64,000 nucleotides of DNA, from assembly GCA_013398055.1 (NCBI GenBank), contig VZRS01007547.1:93353-157352 (forward strand). The letters are read 5' to 3'. This document shows positions 25,641 through 37,416 of the stretch, in pieces. Origin of the DNA: Ifrita kowaldi. Taxonomy: Eukaryota > Chordata > Aves > Passeriformes > Cinclosomatidae. Below the pieces are notes generated by a model. The model ran no database searches and was not told the DNA's origin. It was given only the letters and a program-made list of their open reading frames with translations. Within the stretch, counting starts at the first letter, position 1; every line of letters begins with the position of its first letter. A program made the translations under genes and the position numbers.

Positions 25641-26740
25641 GCACACTGGAAGGCTGGTGAGAAAGGACACAAAATTGTTCAACTTGCTGTCAAAGGTTTT
25701 GATGGAATCAACAGGTTCCAGCAAAATGTTTTGATTCTATTAAATCAGAATTGCATCAGAATGGCTCTTACTGGCAAATTTCTGATTGACCAACAATCTC
25801 AACTTCGTTGTAGTGATGTGTTCGGCAGAATATGTACAGTTTAGTCCCAGAAGTGCTTGACTATAGTCTTTAATTCAATGCCAATTCAACAGAAGTCAGT
25901 TTAAAGAGAAAGCTATCCAAATCAGAGATTATTCAATGCACCAACAGTCACCTCCATTTTCCAAGTAAACAAGTCAGAGATAGCCAAGTTTGTTATTTTT
26001 TAAAACTGATAGTCAATTAAAAAACCCCCAAAACAGAACAACAAACCCTTTAAAAATTACAGGTTGTTTCTAGAAACTTCATTACAGCTGAGAGTCACAA
26101 TCTGATGTTACAGCCAGCTGTCCACCAAGAGGAGACATCCTACTCCTCTCAGTAACCTGCAGCTCTTCAACCCACCTTGTATGGTATTCACATCTCACGT
26201 GGCCTCAGCATGTCTCAGATTAGCGAGCTGATGCAGAGCCCGTTTGTTTGGTTTGGTAGTGTAATTTCAGCCAGATGGGCCACTTCACCCCACAGTCCCC
26301 ATCTGGTGGGTCGGGAGGGTGGGAAAGAGCCCAAGGACTAATAGGCCAGGTCCTTGCAAGGCAGCTAACAGCTAATACATGTGTGCAGCACGGCTCCAGC
26401 CCTGTACATGCATACAGTTACTGCCAAAACTTCACTGCCACTGTCCACAAAAATAAAATGGTCTTCCACAAAACAATTTTAAGCGTTGGCAGTGTCTTTT
26501 GACTTTAATCTCTTGCAGTGCAGTGGCACATAACCAATGGCTATGACTGCAGCTCAGACGAATATTTATTATTAATACTGCATTTACTATCCCACTAAAT
26601 TCTTTGAGACAATGGACCGTTAAGTAGTATGAGGCTGACTGAAGTGCCTCCACCATTTAGGGGTTAGCAACTAAACGGCATTATATAATTTGAGTCAATT
26701 TCTGCCCAAGATTCCAGGGAGTGAACTCATCAGGATTACT
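25641..26740. other. non-coding block
   Basis: No recognisable gene, LTR or CR1 end. It includes a short A/C-rich stretch near 26019-26050. Confidence 0.5.
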
Positions 26741-26744
26741 CATT

Positions 26745-26880
26745 GTTAAAGGAGTGCCTCAGGGTTTAGTACTTTGACTTTATTATTTTTTCCTTTAGCT
26801 ATTCAAAACCTTGGTTGGTTTGTAGGAAATGTTAATTATCCTTTCTGTGCTGATGTCCCACTGCTGTTTTATAAGCAGAG
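26745..26880 (+). mobile_element. old CR1/L3-clade LINE fragment (reverse transcriptase)
   Basis: The plus strand encodes KGVPQGLVL at about 26749-26775, the RT motif that precedes LFNIFINDL in CR1-clade LINEs. Degraded hydrophobic codons follow, and then CADVPLL near 26849-26870, positioned where the catalytic FADDT..LL block belongs. The second catalytic Asp is lost (Val) and stops intervene, so the copy is dead. The boundaries are approximate. Confidence 0.5.
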
Positions 26881-28465
26881 CTTTGCTTGTACAACTTCAA
26901 AAGAAATCTTCAAACTCAATATTACCAAGTTTGAATATTATCTAATTAACCTCCCAGTCTGTCATGCCTTGTTGGTTATCATGAAATAATCACAGCCCCT
27001 CAGGTGTTGAAGCTCTAGATGCAGCTAAGTGCCTCTAATTCCCTAAGGGGGTGATTAGCTCATGATAACAATGCTCCCTTGAGTTGTTTTATTGCTTTTA
27101 TAAAAAGACTTTATTGTGGGGGAAATGTTTATTTTTATGCAGGAGGAAGATGGAGCTGACAGTTGAGGCTGGTGAGTGACTGCAGCTGTTACTCCTGAGC
27201 CGTGGTGCAAGCCTTGATATATTTGCTCATTTCTGATACTCCTTGGACAATCACAATATGCTGGCTGATAATTAAGCTCCTGCTGAACTCACAGTATGAA
27301 GACAGAAAATAAATACTTCTGGTTCTGCCAGAGGTGAGCAGTTAAAACAAAACAAGACAAAGCAAAACAAGAGGTTCCTTCAGCTGCAGGGATCATAACC
27401 CCCAGACTCTGGAGTATTTCAATGCTGTGGAAGTCACTGGATTGATTTCTGTGCATTGTTTCCCAACAAAAAAATCTCTGCAAAAGTACAGAAAATGGAA
27501 AATTCAAGTCAGTAAATTAATAACTGTTCATTTCTTACAAAATCATAGCAAATAACATAATTTCTAAGCATAAAACCCCAATTTCAGTCAATAGGTTAAT
27601 TGTAGATCTCTGACCATTGGCATCTAAAGTTATACAGACTTTCCTAACCCTGCTGCCTTAAGATCTTTCCCTCTTCTCTTTTCCCACAAAAGCTATGCTC
27701 CAGAACATTGCTCTTACAGCACCTCACTGTACAGAGCCATATAAGAAATGTTGTATCTTCCTGCCAAGTTGTCCAGCCCCTTTTCATGTAAACAAAAGGA
27801 CTCTAGTCCAAAGACATGTACATTTGAGACTTGCCTAATGATAACTAGGCGGTTGATTTTTTACAGAATTATAATGCTTGGTTGCAGAATTAGTTCATTA
27901 CAGATGAAAGGAGAAAAACAATGCTTAATTGACTAAAGAAGAGTCACAAAAATGTGGCTTTTTTCTTGTATAGAATGAGCACAAAGAAAAATAAGCCAAT
28001 TCGCACAACAAATATACTCTGAAGAGCTGCTTGCTATAGCTAATAATATAAAACTTCTTCAAGGAGAGTAATGTGAGCAGAATATCTCATTCTGGGCATC
28101 ACTGTAATGGGTTTTATATTTAGAGCTAAATTTTCTGACATTTTTCCTATTTTTAATAAAAACAGTTCTTGTGAGGATTTTTAAACCTTAGGTTATTGAC
28201 ATACACATTCATCACTGGCATATGCTCTCAGTTTCATCTTGGTTTTTTTTTTCAGATCTTCCTTTGTCTTTTTGTTGTAGTGATAGATGTCTGATATCTT
28301 CCTTCTCTCTCAGAAATTATCTTGTGTTAAAAACCAGCCAGTTTACTGCATTTAATGATTTATGAAAGGCTCAGCAAAGCGAGTGATCAGGTCTGGATTT
28401 ATTCTGAATCATTAGGTCATAGTATCTCAACATGCATTTGTTAATAACTTCATATCCATCAGATG
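26881..28465. other. non-coding block
   Basis: It contains an AAAACAAG-type simple repeat near 27335-27372. I recognise no gene or further transposon. Confidence 0.5.
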
Positions 28466-28468
28466 AGG

Positions 28469-28580
28469 AATCATAGAATCATAGAATGGTTAGGACTGGA
28501 AGCAACCTTAAAAATAATTTACTTCCAACTACCTTGCCATGGACAGTGATGCCACCCAGGATAGACTCAGGAGCCCTCAA
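28469..28580 (-). mobile_element. CR1 LINE 3' end, 5'-truncated, antisense
   Basis: In plus orientation it begins AATCATAGAATCATAGAATG, the reverse complement of the CR1 3' terminal repeat. It continues through a GGACTGGAAG..ACCTTAAAAATAA block, CTTCCAACTACCTTGCCATG and CCACCCAGGATAGACTCAGG in the expected avian CR1 order. It is about 110 bases long and clearly diverged. 5' truncation is normal for CR1. Confidence 0.88.
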
Positions 28581-31500
28581 AATTTACTTTTTAGATGCCA
28601 GTAAAAGCCTCGGGGTTGGTGGCCATGAGATACAGCAATTTTTAGCAACTTCATTTCGCATGTAGCTTCACATATTGATGTACAGTTTCGTATCTGCATA
28701 TCCCAAATTACAGATTTACTATCCTTCTTCAGTTCTAAGAAAACTTTCCTGCTAACTTTAGATGTAAAGATAATCACCAATATTTGTCTCTCTAGAGGTG
28801 AGTGTTTTGAAAACTCAGTGCTGTCTTTGCCACCAACAAGTGCAAGGGAAAGCAAGCATGTAAGGGCCACTACCTCCGCAGCAAACTGCAACTGAATTAT
28901 GTACACATGCAAAGGCAGGAAGGCTCACACAACAGATAAAACCTTGGGATACTTGTCCAAAAAGTCCATAATCTCAGGACTGGAATAAAAAAATCAGCTG
29001 TAGGATTCAATATTCTTTTTTTTTTAATTTATAAATTTACCTCAGATTTTGGTATCAATGTTGGGCAAAAGAATGCTGTATTTAATGATGGCTACATATT
29101 TTAATCTTTTCCATGACATCTTTTTACTGGTAACTGCTTCCTACAAGAATGTAATCAGCACACTCACCCTCTAAAGAAAAAAAGTAATGGATGAAAGGTG
29201 GTTCATCTTAACAAAAATTCTTTTTTGTCTGAATAAGACCAGTCTAGCCAATCTGACCAGTTGTATGAGTGTGGTTTTGATGATATTCAGACAAGGGTAT
29301 ATCATAAGTATTGGATCAAATTGTTCAAATGTCTGAGAGTATTAGTGAAAAAGGAAACTCTGAAGGAACTCATACGCTGTCCATAAGCACACTCTGTTTC
29401 CTAGGTAACAGCTCCTGGTGATAACAGCCACACATCCAGAGCTGCACGTGGAAGCCATTTGCTGTGTACAACTTTCACTGGTCGATAGCACTGCCTGGTT
29501 TTGAGCACTGTGTTTTGGCATCTCTTAACTACAAAGCAAGCAAGTACAACACCTCGTTTGCTGAACCCTCTTGTAATGTGTACTGAAGGTGTTAATTGCG
29601 AAAAAAACTATCTCAGTCACAACGAAATTGAAAAATTTGGAGGTACATTGCTCATTAGGCTGTTCTGGAGGCAAAATTCTAGATGTTTCTCACTATTTGT
29701 TAGGTGAGGCTTGATCACAGAACAGGCTCCTCCACTGGAAAAAAAGCAGGACCTGCCTAGTAGATCTCTCTGTTACTGTTCTATCTAGTAGTCTATAAAC
29801 ACATCCTGTGTAATCAAAACAAGAACTTTATGTTGGCAATTTAACTCTTGAGTTCTCATTTCTCTTAAAAGAAGAAGTGAAATATTCATTTAAACAGAAA
29901 GAAATATTGTATCATAAAATCAATTCAGGAATGTGCAGGTCTAATAAATTGTGATGTACAATTTTATTCCGCTTTACAATGAACTTCTCACAGCAATTTA
30001 GGGTTTCTTTAAAAACTAATTTTCTTTTCTAGATTTGCAATGTAAGTTATTTTATTGTGTCCTATTGTCAATCACAATTAAATATTTAATTTAATAATTT
30101 TTACCTTATCATTTAAGTTCCACGAGTGCTTTGCAAAAGTTGGTTTTGTATCTGTGTGTGATTGAATATACAGTTATGCTTCTCAATAAATGAGACAACA
30201 TGATTAACATTTAAAAAAATTTTAAGGCATTTTTATGATTTTTACTGTAAAGAAAATATTGTCTCTTAATGAACTCTAATGAAACAGTACTTCACACATG
30301 GTATGAAAAGTTGCCAAGAGGTGTAAACCAATTATTATGACAAAAAGCATGAGTTTTGAAGAGCCATTTCTCTCATGAAGAGTGTGTGTGAAAAAGCAGA
30401 ATGAAGAAATCCTTAGGGATAAAATTAATTTTAATAAGCTTCCATGCATGCTCAAAGACTGTGTAAATCTAGGCTCCAAGTACAATGGGTAATACAGTAA
30501 TCACCTAGAAACCTGAAGTAAGAATCCTAAACAACTTTCTGGCCAGTCTGTGAACAAAGCTTAGTTGCCATTGCCAAATGATGACAACTTCATGCTGGAG
30601 ATGACTCAGGTGAAGGCCCTGGCCACACTCCCTGCTCAGAGGCACATGCTTCCTCCCTGGACTACCCAGCCACTTGCAGCAATTGCTCTGATGCTTTGCT
30701 TTCCTTTGCTTTTGTGATTCCTTCCTTATGTCCTGGGGTGGTCTACACTGTCTATGCCGTCTTTGTCACAGTTTACCTTGAGGAAATGAAGGTTCGAATA
30801 ACTATGGAACCTTGATAAAATTAATAACGAAAAAAGGTAGAAAATGAAAAGGAAAAGCATTTCTAGAATCACTGCTGCTCTTTGCCCTTAGCAGGCTCTG
30901 TCTTCTTTTTAGACCTGTCGTTGTATGACACCAGCAAAATCTTATTAGAAGGGACACAGGATGTTGAGTATGAAGTCACTAGGAGTTTAACTGATACAAC
31001 TCTCATGTACCTGGCAGACTAACCTTTCCTGATGTAGGAAGTACTCGTGTACAGATCTTTACTGTGAAGAATCTGCCATGTGTGAAGTTCAGCCCCATGA
31101 ACTAATTCAAACCTTGTGCCTTCAGAAAAAAAGTATTGGGGGATTTCTGACTAGAGAGTTTACTGACATAGTACAAATGTTCTCTCTGTAAATGTTCCTC
31201 TACACACCACTGAGCAGTGGCAAAGAGCTGTTTCTTCTGGGGATCTTCTATCCATCTGATGTTTTCCATTTTATACAGTGGAAGAAGTTCAAAGGCTTTT
31301 CTCTAACAACAAAGCAGTTCCTTCCTTTTCTACAGCTGTGCAGACGCAAGAGAGTGTCTGCAGTGTAACGGAGAGAGGACACACCGGAAATACCCAGGAA
31401 AATTTCAAATTTGGTCACCAATATGGATTATTCAATAGGAGTGATACAAGAGTTGGGGAATACAAAGAGGTCAAAAGCAAAACAAATTAAATATTGGCAA

Positions 31501-34500
31501 AAAAAGAACCATTAAAAAAACAAAGATAGCAATGGAAGTGGACTATTCCAGCATAAATCCAGCCCTCCACTGGGAATAGGCGATTAATTTTTTTTTTTAA
31601 TTAGCTTATCCAGTTCCCATCAGCAACATACTGAGCACTCCTATGTCATAGACTTCCTCAAATATCTGCAAAAATCCTACTTGCAAAAACTGTCTCCTCC
31701 TAGACTGCCAAGAAATATTCCCGTATGTCTACTGTCTCCTGTGTATTTATCCCCTCCACAAATGGTTACGAAAAGTGGGACTGATAAAAATTAGATGTAA
31801 ACTGTTATATACTCAAGTACAATAAAGAAAGACCATGAAGTTTAATATCAGTAATGAGTAGTAGAAGAATTCTGTCTCAAGCATCCATCATTTTTTGTGA
31901 AGTTTGACCACGCAGGTGTTAAGGCAGAGACAATTGCACTGGAGAATATGTTTTCAATAATGTTCATTCATCTTTCACTCAATTTACGTAGCCCTGGACA
32001 AGTTCTCTGCCTGGAGTCCAGAGGCTCTTGAAACCAGCTGGTCAAGGACATCCAGTTGATCACTAGCACTACCATGCTCTAGTTGTAGTGCTCGAATGCC
32101 ACTCACATAATTGTGTGTTTTCTGGTCACTGACGCTGCCAAGCTGCATAAAAATGACCATTTTTCTCTCTGTTTAATTTTTACTGTCTAGCTTCACTTTT
32201 CTTTCCATTAATTCATTTTTTTTTCTCACTCTTATCCACTCATCTTGTATGTGTGACTAATTTTAATTACTCTGGCATTCCCCTCTGGGAAGTGAACAGG
32301 AGGCTTGATATTGCTTTGGATTGCTGCCCAAGAGGGCTGTACTTTCATTGGCCACTTGTGTATTTTCAAATAAGACAAGAGAACATCAGCAATATTGTGA
32401 AGCAAACCCACCTCAGGAATGCAATATACTGGAAGGGAAGAGTGTACCATTCTATTCTCACACAAGATGCAGGCAGGATGTGAAACTTTGTGTGTGCTCT
32501 ACATGGTGAAGGTAGATGAGATGAAGTGCAACAAATTCAGTGTGGCCCATGAGCTGGTTCTGCTCAGTCATAGTGTCACAAGTCGGTGGTGTTACACAGC
32601 CCAGCTTCTGGTTATTCAGCTCTTAGCTGCCCTGTGCCATGGGATGTTGTATCCTCACAGCAAGGCACTTTTTGTCTATCATCTGTGTCTCCAGCAGGCA
32701 GCTGTGGCCGCTGTTGCAAAGGAGATGAACTAGTTCACACAGCAGTGATGGCTTGCTGGCATGTGATTGACTTGGATGGACATGTAGTCTAGACTGCCAG
32801 CTGGGGAAAGAGGAAATAAATTAGGAATTCACCACAAAGGAAAAGGACATCTGAGAAGCTAAAAATATAATTTTTATTTATCTTAGCATATTTCTCAGGC
32901 ATTCCAATAGATACTTCACATTAAGAGCAGGAAATGTCTCTGAAGCACAAAGTCTTCAGAGAGAAAACTGGAAAAGAAATTTGAATCTCTACATAAGAAG
33001 CATTAGAAATCATGAGAACTAAAACACTCGTATTGAGAAAAGCGGAACATGCAAGAGTGATTTCACTACTGTAAAACAGAGACAACTTCTAGGCATGTAA
33101 GTGTTAGAGGTTTGGAATAGCTGGGGAACTGGCAGGTATTATAGCATGTCATCAGTGAGTCATTAGTGTATCATCAGCAACGACTTGTTAGCAGCTAGTC
33201 TATTATAAAAAGAAATACCTCATGGCCTTTGTGAGCCCAAATTAAATGTGATGCATTTCTAAATCAAAATAAACTCAATAAAACACTTCTCTGCCAATTA
33301 CCCTACTAGCAGCAGCACCGGCTGATTACTTCTGTGACTATCTCAGCTTTCATGCAAGAGTGACAGTTTTCCTAAAATAGATTTTGGTTTGTTTGTTTTC
33401 TGGTCAAGTTTCTCACCAATGTTATTACATACATTCATTTCTTTAAGGCAAAGTTTCAATGGCCAGATCAGAAAAATAATTTTGTGTAGGGTTAAAAACC
33501 TAAAGCCAAAATGAAGGTCTAGGTCCCCTTTCTCTTTTTCCTCTAGCCTGCTCAATAACCTGGGAAGTATGAGGATCATAAATATTGTCAGTTTCCCCAG
33601 TGTAATTTCCTGTATGTTTACTGTTCTGCTTCTGACCATGACCAGCTGTAGTGCAGTCTGACATCTCTTTCATGCCTGGCCCATGAATGATTCTCCATTC
33701 AGCTCCTCTTCAGAGCATGATTTATTAGACATTGCTAGATCAAATCTAATGAATATGACTCTGAAAAAGAATCCTTCTTGAAATGGTCTTCCCAAAAGCT
33801 CAGCAGTTTCTGTAGTCATTTGCCATGTGGGAAACACATGCTCAGATTTGTCTAAGGGGGTGTGGACTTTCATTCCCCAAGACACTTTCATAACTACTGG
33901 ATTGTCAGGTATCTTTAGGCGAAACACTCATCATAACAGTTTTCTCCACCTCTAATGTCAGCTTCTAACATCCTTGGGCACTTAAGTGTACCAACCACTA
34001 AGCCACACATACATGAAGTTACACTTTCTCTGGCTCCAAGAATATATAACCAGTCTACACACAGATGGAATCAAAATGTTCCATTGCCCTCTGTCATAAC
34101 TTGAATAATATGTTTCCTTAGGACATGATGTGAATTTAAACTGTGAATGCCTGAGTTAAAAAAAAAAGAAAAGAGAAGGCTTGTGTCATTATTGTTTCCT
34201 AAGGTGTTTTGGAAGTGAGACTTATCTCAATTTCTGAGGACTTATATATCTCAAAAAAGGTTCTGAAAACTGCATTTTGAAGAGTAATGGCATCTTCTGT
34301 CTATGGTGTTCAGTACACGATGAATGCACAGCCTGAAACACTGTCCCCATCCTTCGGCATTTCCCTAGGGGATGGTGAAGATTTTGTAATTGGGCTCATG
34401 ATATCCTTCAAATCAAGCACATATCCAAGGAGAGTGTTAGATCTCCCAGACAAATATTGTTCCTGCAAGTTCATACACAGGTGGATTCTCTGCTCTCACA

Positions 34501-35245
34501 AGAGCTCTTGCTGCATTAAAAATCATTCATGAAAAGACTGGATGGTATGCGATAATAACATTGAAACAGAGTGCATTTAGTTCAGGTAACAAAAACTCTG
34601 CTCTGAAAAAAAAAGACAGATTTCAATAGAGAATTAGTTATATAGCTCAGACAGGATAAATCAAAGATCTTTATTTAGGGCACACCTTGAAATGACGTCT
34701 ATACAGGGAAGATTTACATACAAAGGAACTAGTAAAATTTATCAGGGAAAAACCCAAATCACTGTCTCGTTTATTGGCATTAAGTCTTCTACAGTTATGA
34801 AGAAAGATGTTCAAGAAATTGAACAAGTTGTCATGGAACAAACTTGAATTTAGATGTGCCAGATTGTACAACTGGAGAACTCCCTCCTCCTTTAGCAGCC
34901 TGGTACTCATAATAGAGTTGGTTTTATTTATAGAGGAAATTTTCATGTTTGATCAATTGTGTTGGCAATGTTAAAATGGAAATTGTAAGTACTGATTTAG
35001 AACAATTAATAGCTAATTTTAAAAATTGTTTCAGGGGAAACCAGACATTAATTTTTTTGTTGGTTCAGAAAGTATTAAAGTAAGTTCTTGAGAAGAAACA
35101 CTGATGTCAGAGTAAATGAGCGTTCTCTTCAACACTTGCACTTAATACTGAGCGTGTTAGAGGATATGGTTCATACATTATTTTACAGCACTGCTGAGTA
35201 CAAAGCCCCTTAATTTTTAAGGAGGGTAAAAATAAATTTGGGCAC
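28581..35245. other. non-coding block
   Basis: AT-rich. The 98- and 85-codon minus-strand open frames at 33343-33639 and 33670-33927 have no recognisable domain. A decent 3' splice-site-like TTTTCCATTTTATACAG precedes a 70-codon plus frame near 31279, but no good donor follows. T and A runs occur near 29010, 31590 and 32220. Nothing further is supported. Confidence 0.5.
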
Positions 35246-35249
35246 TGGT

Positions 35250-35368
35250 CTTTGAAAGACTTGGGGATATGGCACTTAGGGACATGGTTTAGTGACTGAC
35301 TTGGCAGTGCTGGATTAATGGTTGGACTCAAAGATCTTTCCAACCTAAACAATTCTATGATTCTGTGA
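35250..35368 (+). mobile_element. CR1 LINE 3' end, 5'-truncated
   Basis: The blocks GGATATGGCACTTAG, GACATGGTTTAGTG, TGCTGGATTAATGGTTGGAC and TTTCCAACCTAAA occur in avian CR1 order. They end in ATTCTATGATTCTGTGA, the CR1 terminal octamer repeat. The left boundary is an estimate. A 156-codon minus-strand frame (35107-35577) runs through it and is therefore most likely spurious. Confidence 0.88.
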
Positions 35369-36400
35369 TATGTTATAATCAATGTTTTTTTTATGAGTAG
35401 CCTAAATTCTTCATGCCTGGAAAGGGGAAATGTGGCTTCAATTTTGCAAGCATCCCAACCAAAATACTTGGAGAAAACAGCAAATGCCTGAAGAGGTTTT
35501 ATCTTTTTAATATCAATTGAGTAAGTACAATTATCCTTGATTGCTGTCAAACAATTGTTCTGATACGTGACTATCATGGGTCAACTGTTACTGAAATATA
35601 GAAGAATTTGAAAGTCTTTTTTTTTCTGTTTTCCTGATGAATACCCAGACATTGAAATTTCTCGAAGCTTTTTTGCTTTATTTGTCATCCTGCTCATTTT
35701 AGAGTCAAAACAGTATATTTCATGCTTACTGGTTAAGTATTTTTAAGAGGAACCTGATCTGTGAGATTTAAATGGATTCTTTTGTTGTTCACATTCTCAT
35801 TTTTTCTTGCTTTTTACCTTAGTCTTTCAGCTCAAGAAACTGAAGTTGCCCATGTAGGACAATCCCATATAAAATTTTTCAGTCAGGTGACTAAGGGCAT
35901 CCAGTGGTTTTGTTCTGGATGTGCTGTTTCCCCTGAAAATCCAAAATAATTTTACACAACTACCTTCAGCACTCTTTTGCACCACAGACTTAAACGGTTC
36001 CATTTCCACATTACTGTATTAATAGAGTATATAAGTTCATATTGGGAGGTCTTCTAGAACATAAGGTAAGCAGAAAGTGTCAAAGTAGTGCTAAACCCAT
36101 AACAGACTGTTTGAAAGAGCTCACAGAACGGTGACACTATTCTACAACAGTTATACAATAATTTCTGAAGTTCTTTTCTTTTAGGAAAGTTAAATTCTGT
36201 GAGTCATATTAAATTCTGTGTATTTTGTATATTTATATCTTATGTTCGTGGGCCTCATTTTTTCCATTGCAAATATCTATTTTACACAGCCTGGATCGCT
36301 CAGTTGCAGAAGCATCACTCCTATTGTGTATTGGTATAACTGAAAGAACATTAGGATTTGTTGTGTAAATGTGAGAACATGCCATCTGTTTGGCAATGGG
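35369..36400. other. non-coding block
   Basis: No recognisable gene or repeat. There are short T runs near 35615 and 35800. Confidence 0.5.
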
Positions 36401-36407
36401 AAGCTAA

Positions 36408-36497
36408 AAACTGAGGGAAAACATTAGAGGTGTTAGAATACCTACCAGCTGGAAACTGAGGGAAAACATAAGAAGAAATAAAATATCTGCCAGTTGG
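36408..36497. repeat. degenerate 45-bp tandem repeat, two units
   Basis: Unit 1 (36408-36452) and unit 2 (36453-36497) have the same length. They share AAACTGAGGGAAAACAT at the start and CCAGYTGG at the end. By my hand count 9 of 45 positions differ (about 80 percent identity). This is an old tandem duplication. Confidence 0.8.
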
Positions 36498-36839
36498 AAG
36501 AAAGATACAGCTGGTTGCAAAATGCCTGCTTTAAGGGTGCAAATTCAGGCATCGAGCTACAGAAAGACATGCTGGGAAATTGCTCCTAAAGACAGCCTTG
36601 AACTAGAAAATTAGTAGATCTGAAGAAATTGCTGGGGAAGACAATATTGAAAACACATTTTTTATTGTGCTGTAGCTACCACTTTTCCGACACATTATAT
36701 GTCTGTGATGTTTATATTCCCAGAAAAAAAAGCCAGCAGAAAATGATATTAAGGAAAGGACAAAATAACTGCAGTAGGAAGAATTACAGGCCCATTGTCA
36801 ACTCCACAGTGCTCTCTGTGTGGTTTGCTAATTAATAGC
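36498..36839. other. non-coding spacer
   Basis: No recognisable feature. It includes a 68-codon chance frame. Confidence 0.5.
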
Positions 36840-37290
36840 TTCAAAAGCAGAGATAAACACTCTTTTGTTCCTGTTTATTTGATGATCTTGATTAATTAAA
36901 GTACAAGTTTCCTTTAAAAAGTCGAGACTGCCTTTAATTATATTACTAAGTGTGGCACTTTGTTCTTCAATAGCATTACACAGTGCATGCAGCCAGTTTT
37001 GCTGATTGAAGAGTTTTAAAAAATAAGGCAGGCTGTGTGGACATTTAGTAGCTGACTACAGCAAAATTGGTTAATGACTAGTATCATCTAAATGAGGCAG
37101 CAAGCTGAAAGACTCATAATCTCTCCCCATGCACAAATTTTAATTAAATAATTATAATGTCCTTGTTGTAATTATTTATCAGTAACTATGCTCCTGAGTA
37201 TTGTCTCTTTTACTTTCATCTGTTCTCTCAGCTCAGCTGTACAATGAAAAAATCAGTTTCAAAGATCTGGTATGATTAATTCTTATTACC
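36840..37290. promoter_or_regulatory. candidate conserved non-coding element, AT-rich
   Basis: This stretch is free of transposon-like wording and crowded with homeodomain-type cores: TTGATTAATTAAAG near 36890, TTTTAATTAAATAATTATAA near 37140, and several ATTA/TAAT pairs. Short GC-containing words (CAGTGCATGCAGCC, AGGCAGGCTGTGTGG) are interspersed. Vertebrate developmental enhancers often look like this. Conservation cannot be seen from one sequence, so this is inference. Confidence 0.25.
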
Positions 37291-37292
37291 GA

Positions 37293-37416
37293 GGGCCCTA
37301 TTCTGCTGCCATTATTCAACCTGATTAGTACTTTACTGCACGATTAGTCACATTGAATTCAATGGTTCTGTGTGTGCACTAAGGTACTGCTCAAAGGGGT
37401 GGCAAAATTGGACCCC
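37293..37416. mobile_element. palindromic MITE-like ancient DNA element
   Basis: The two halves are imperfect reverse complements. GGGCCCTATTCTGCTGCC at the left end pairs with GGCAAAATTGGACCCC at the right. TAGTACTTTACTGCA pairs with TGCACTAAGGTACT further in. The centre is a perfect 14-bp palindrome, CATTGAATTCAATG (37351-37364). The phrasing resembles the old palindromic amniote DNA elements with an ATTGAATTCAAT centre and (A)TTCTGC ends. It encodes no transposase and could form a long hairpin. Family assignment is from memory of the pattern, not a search. Confidence 0.6.

Noticed and set aside
30786..30805. GGTTCGAATA resembling a tRNA T-loop
   Set aside because: No acceptor stem, D-arm or A-box at the required spacing.
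31279..31490. Possible exon after a good acceptor (TTTTATACAG)
   Set aside because: The frame lacks a convincing 5' splice site and shows no family similarity. Single acceptor-like sites are common.
35107..35577. 156-codon minus-strand open frame
   Set aside because: It runs straight through a plus-strand CR1 3' end, so part of it is repeat sequence. No domain or start context supports a gene.
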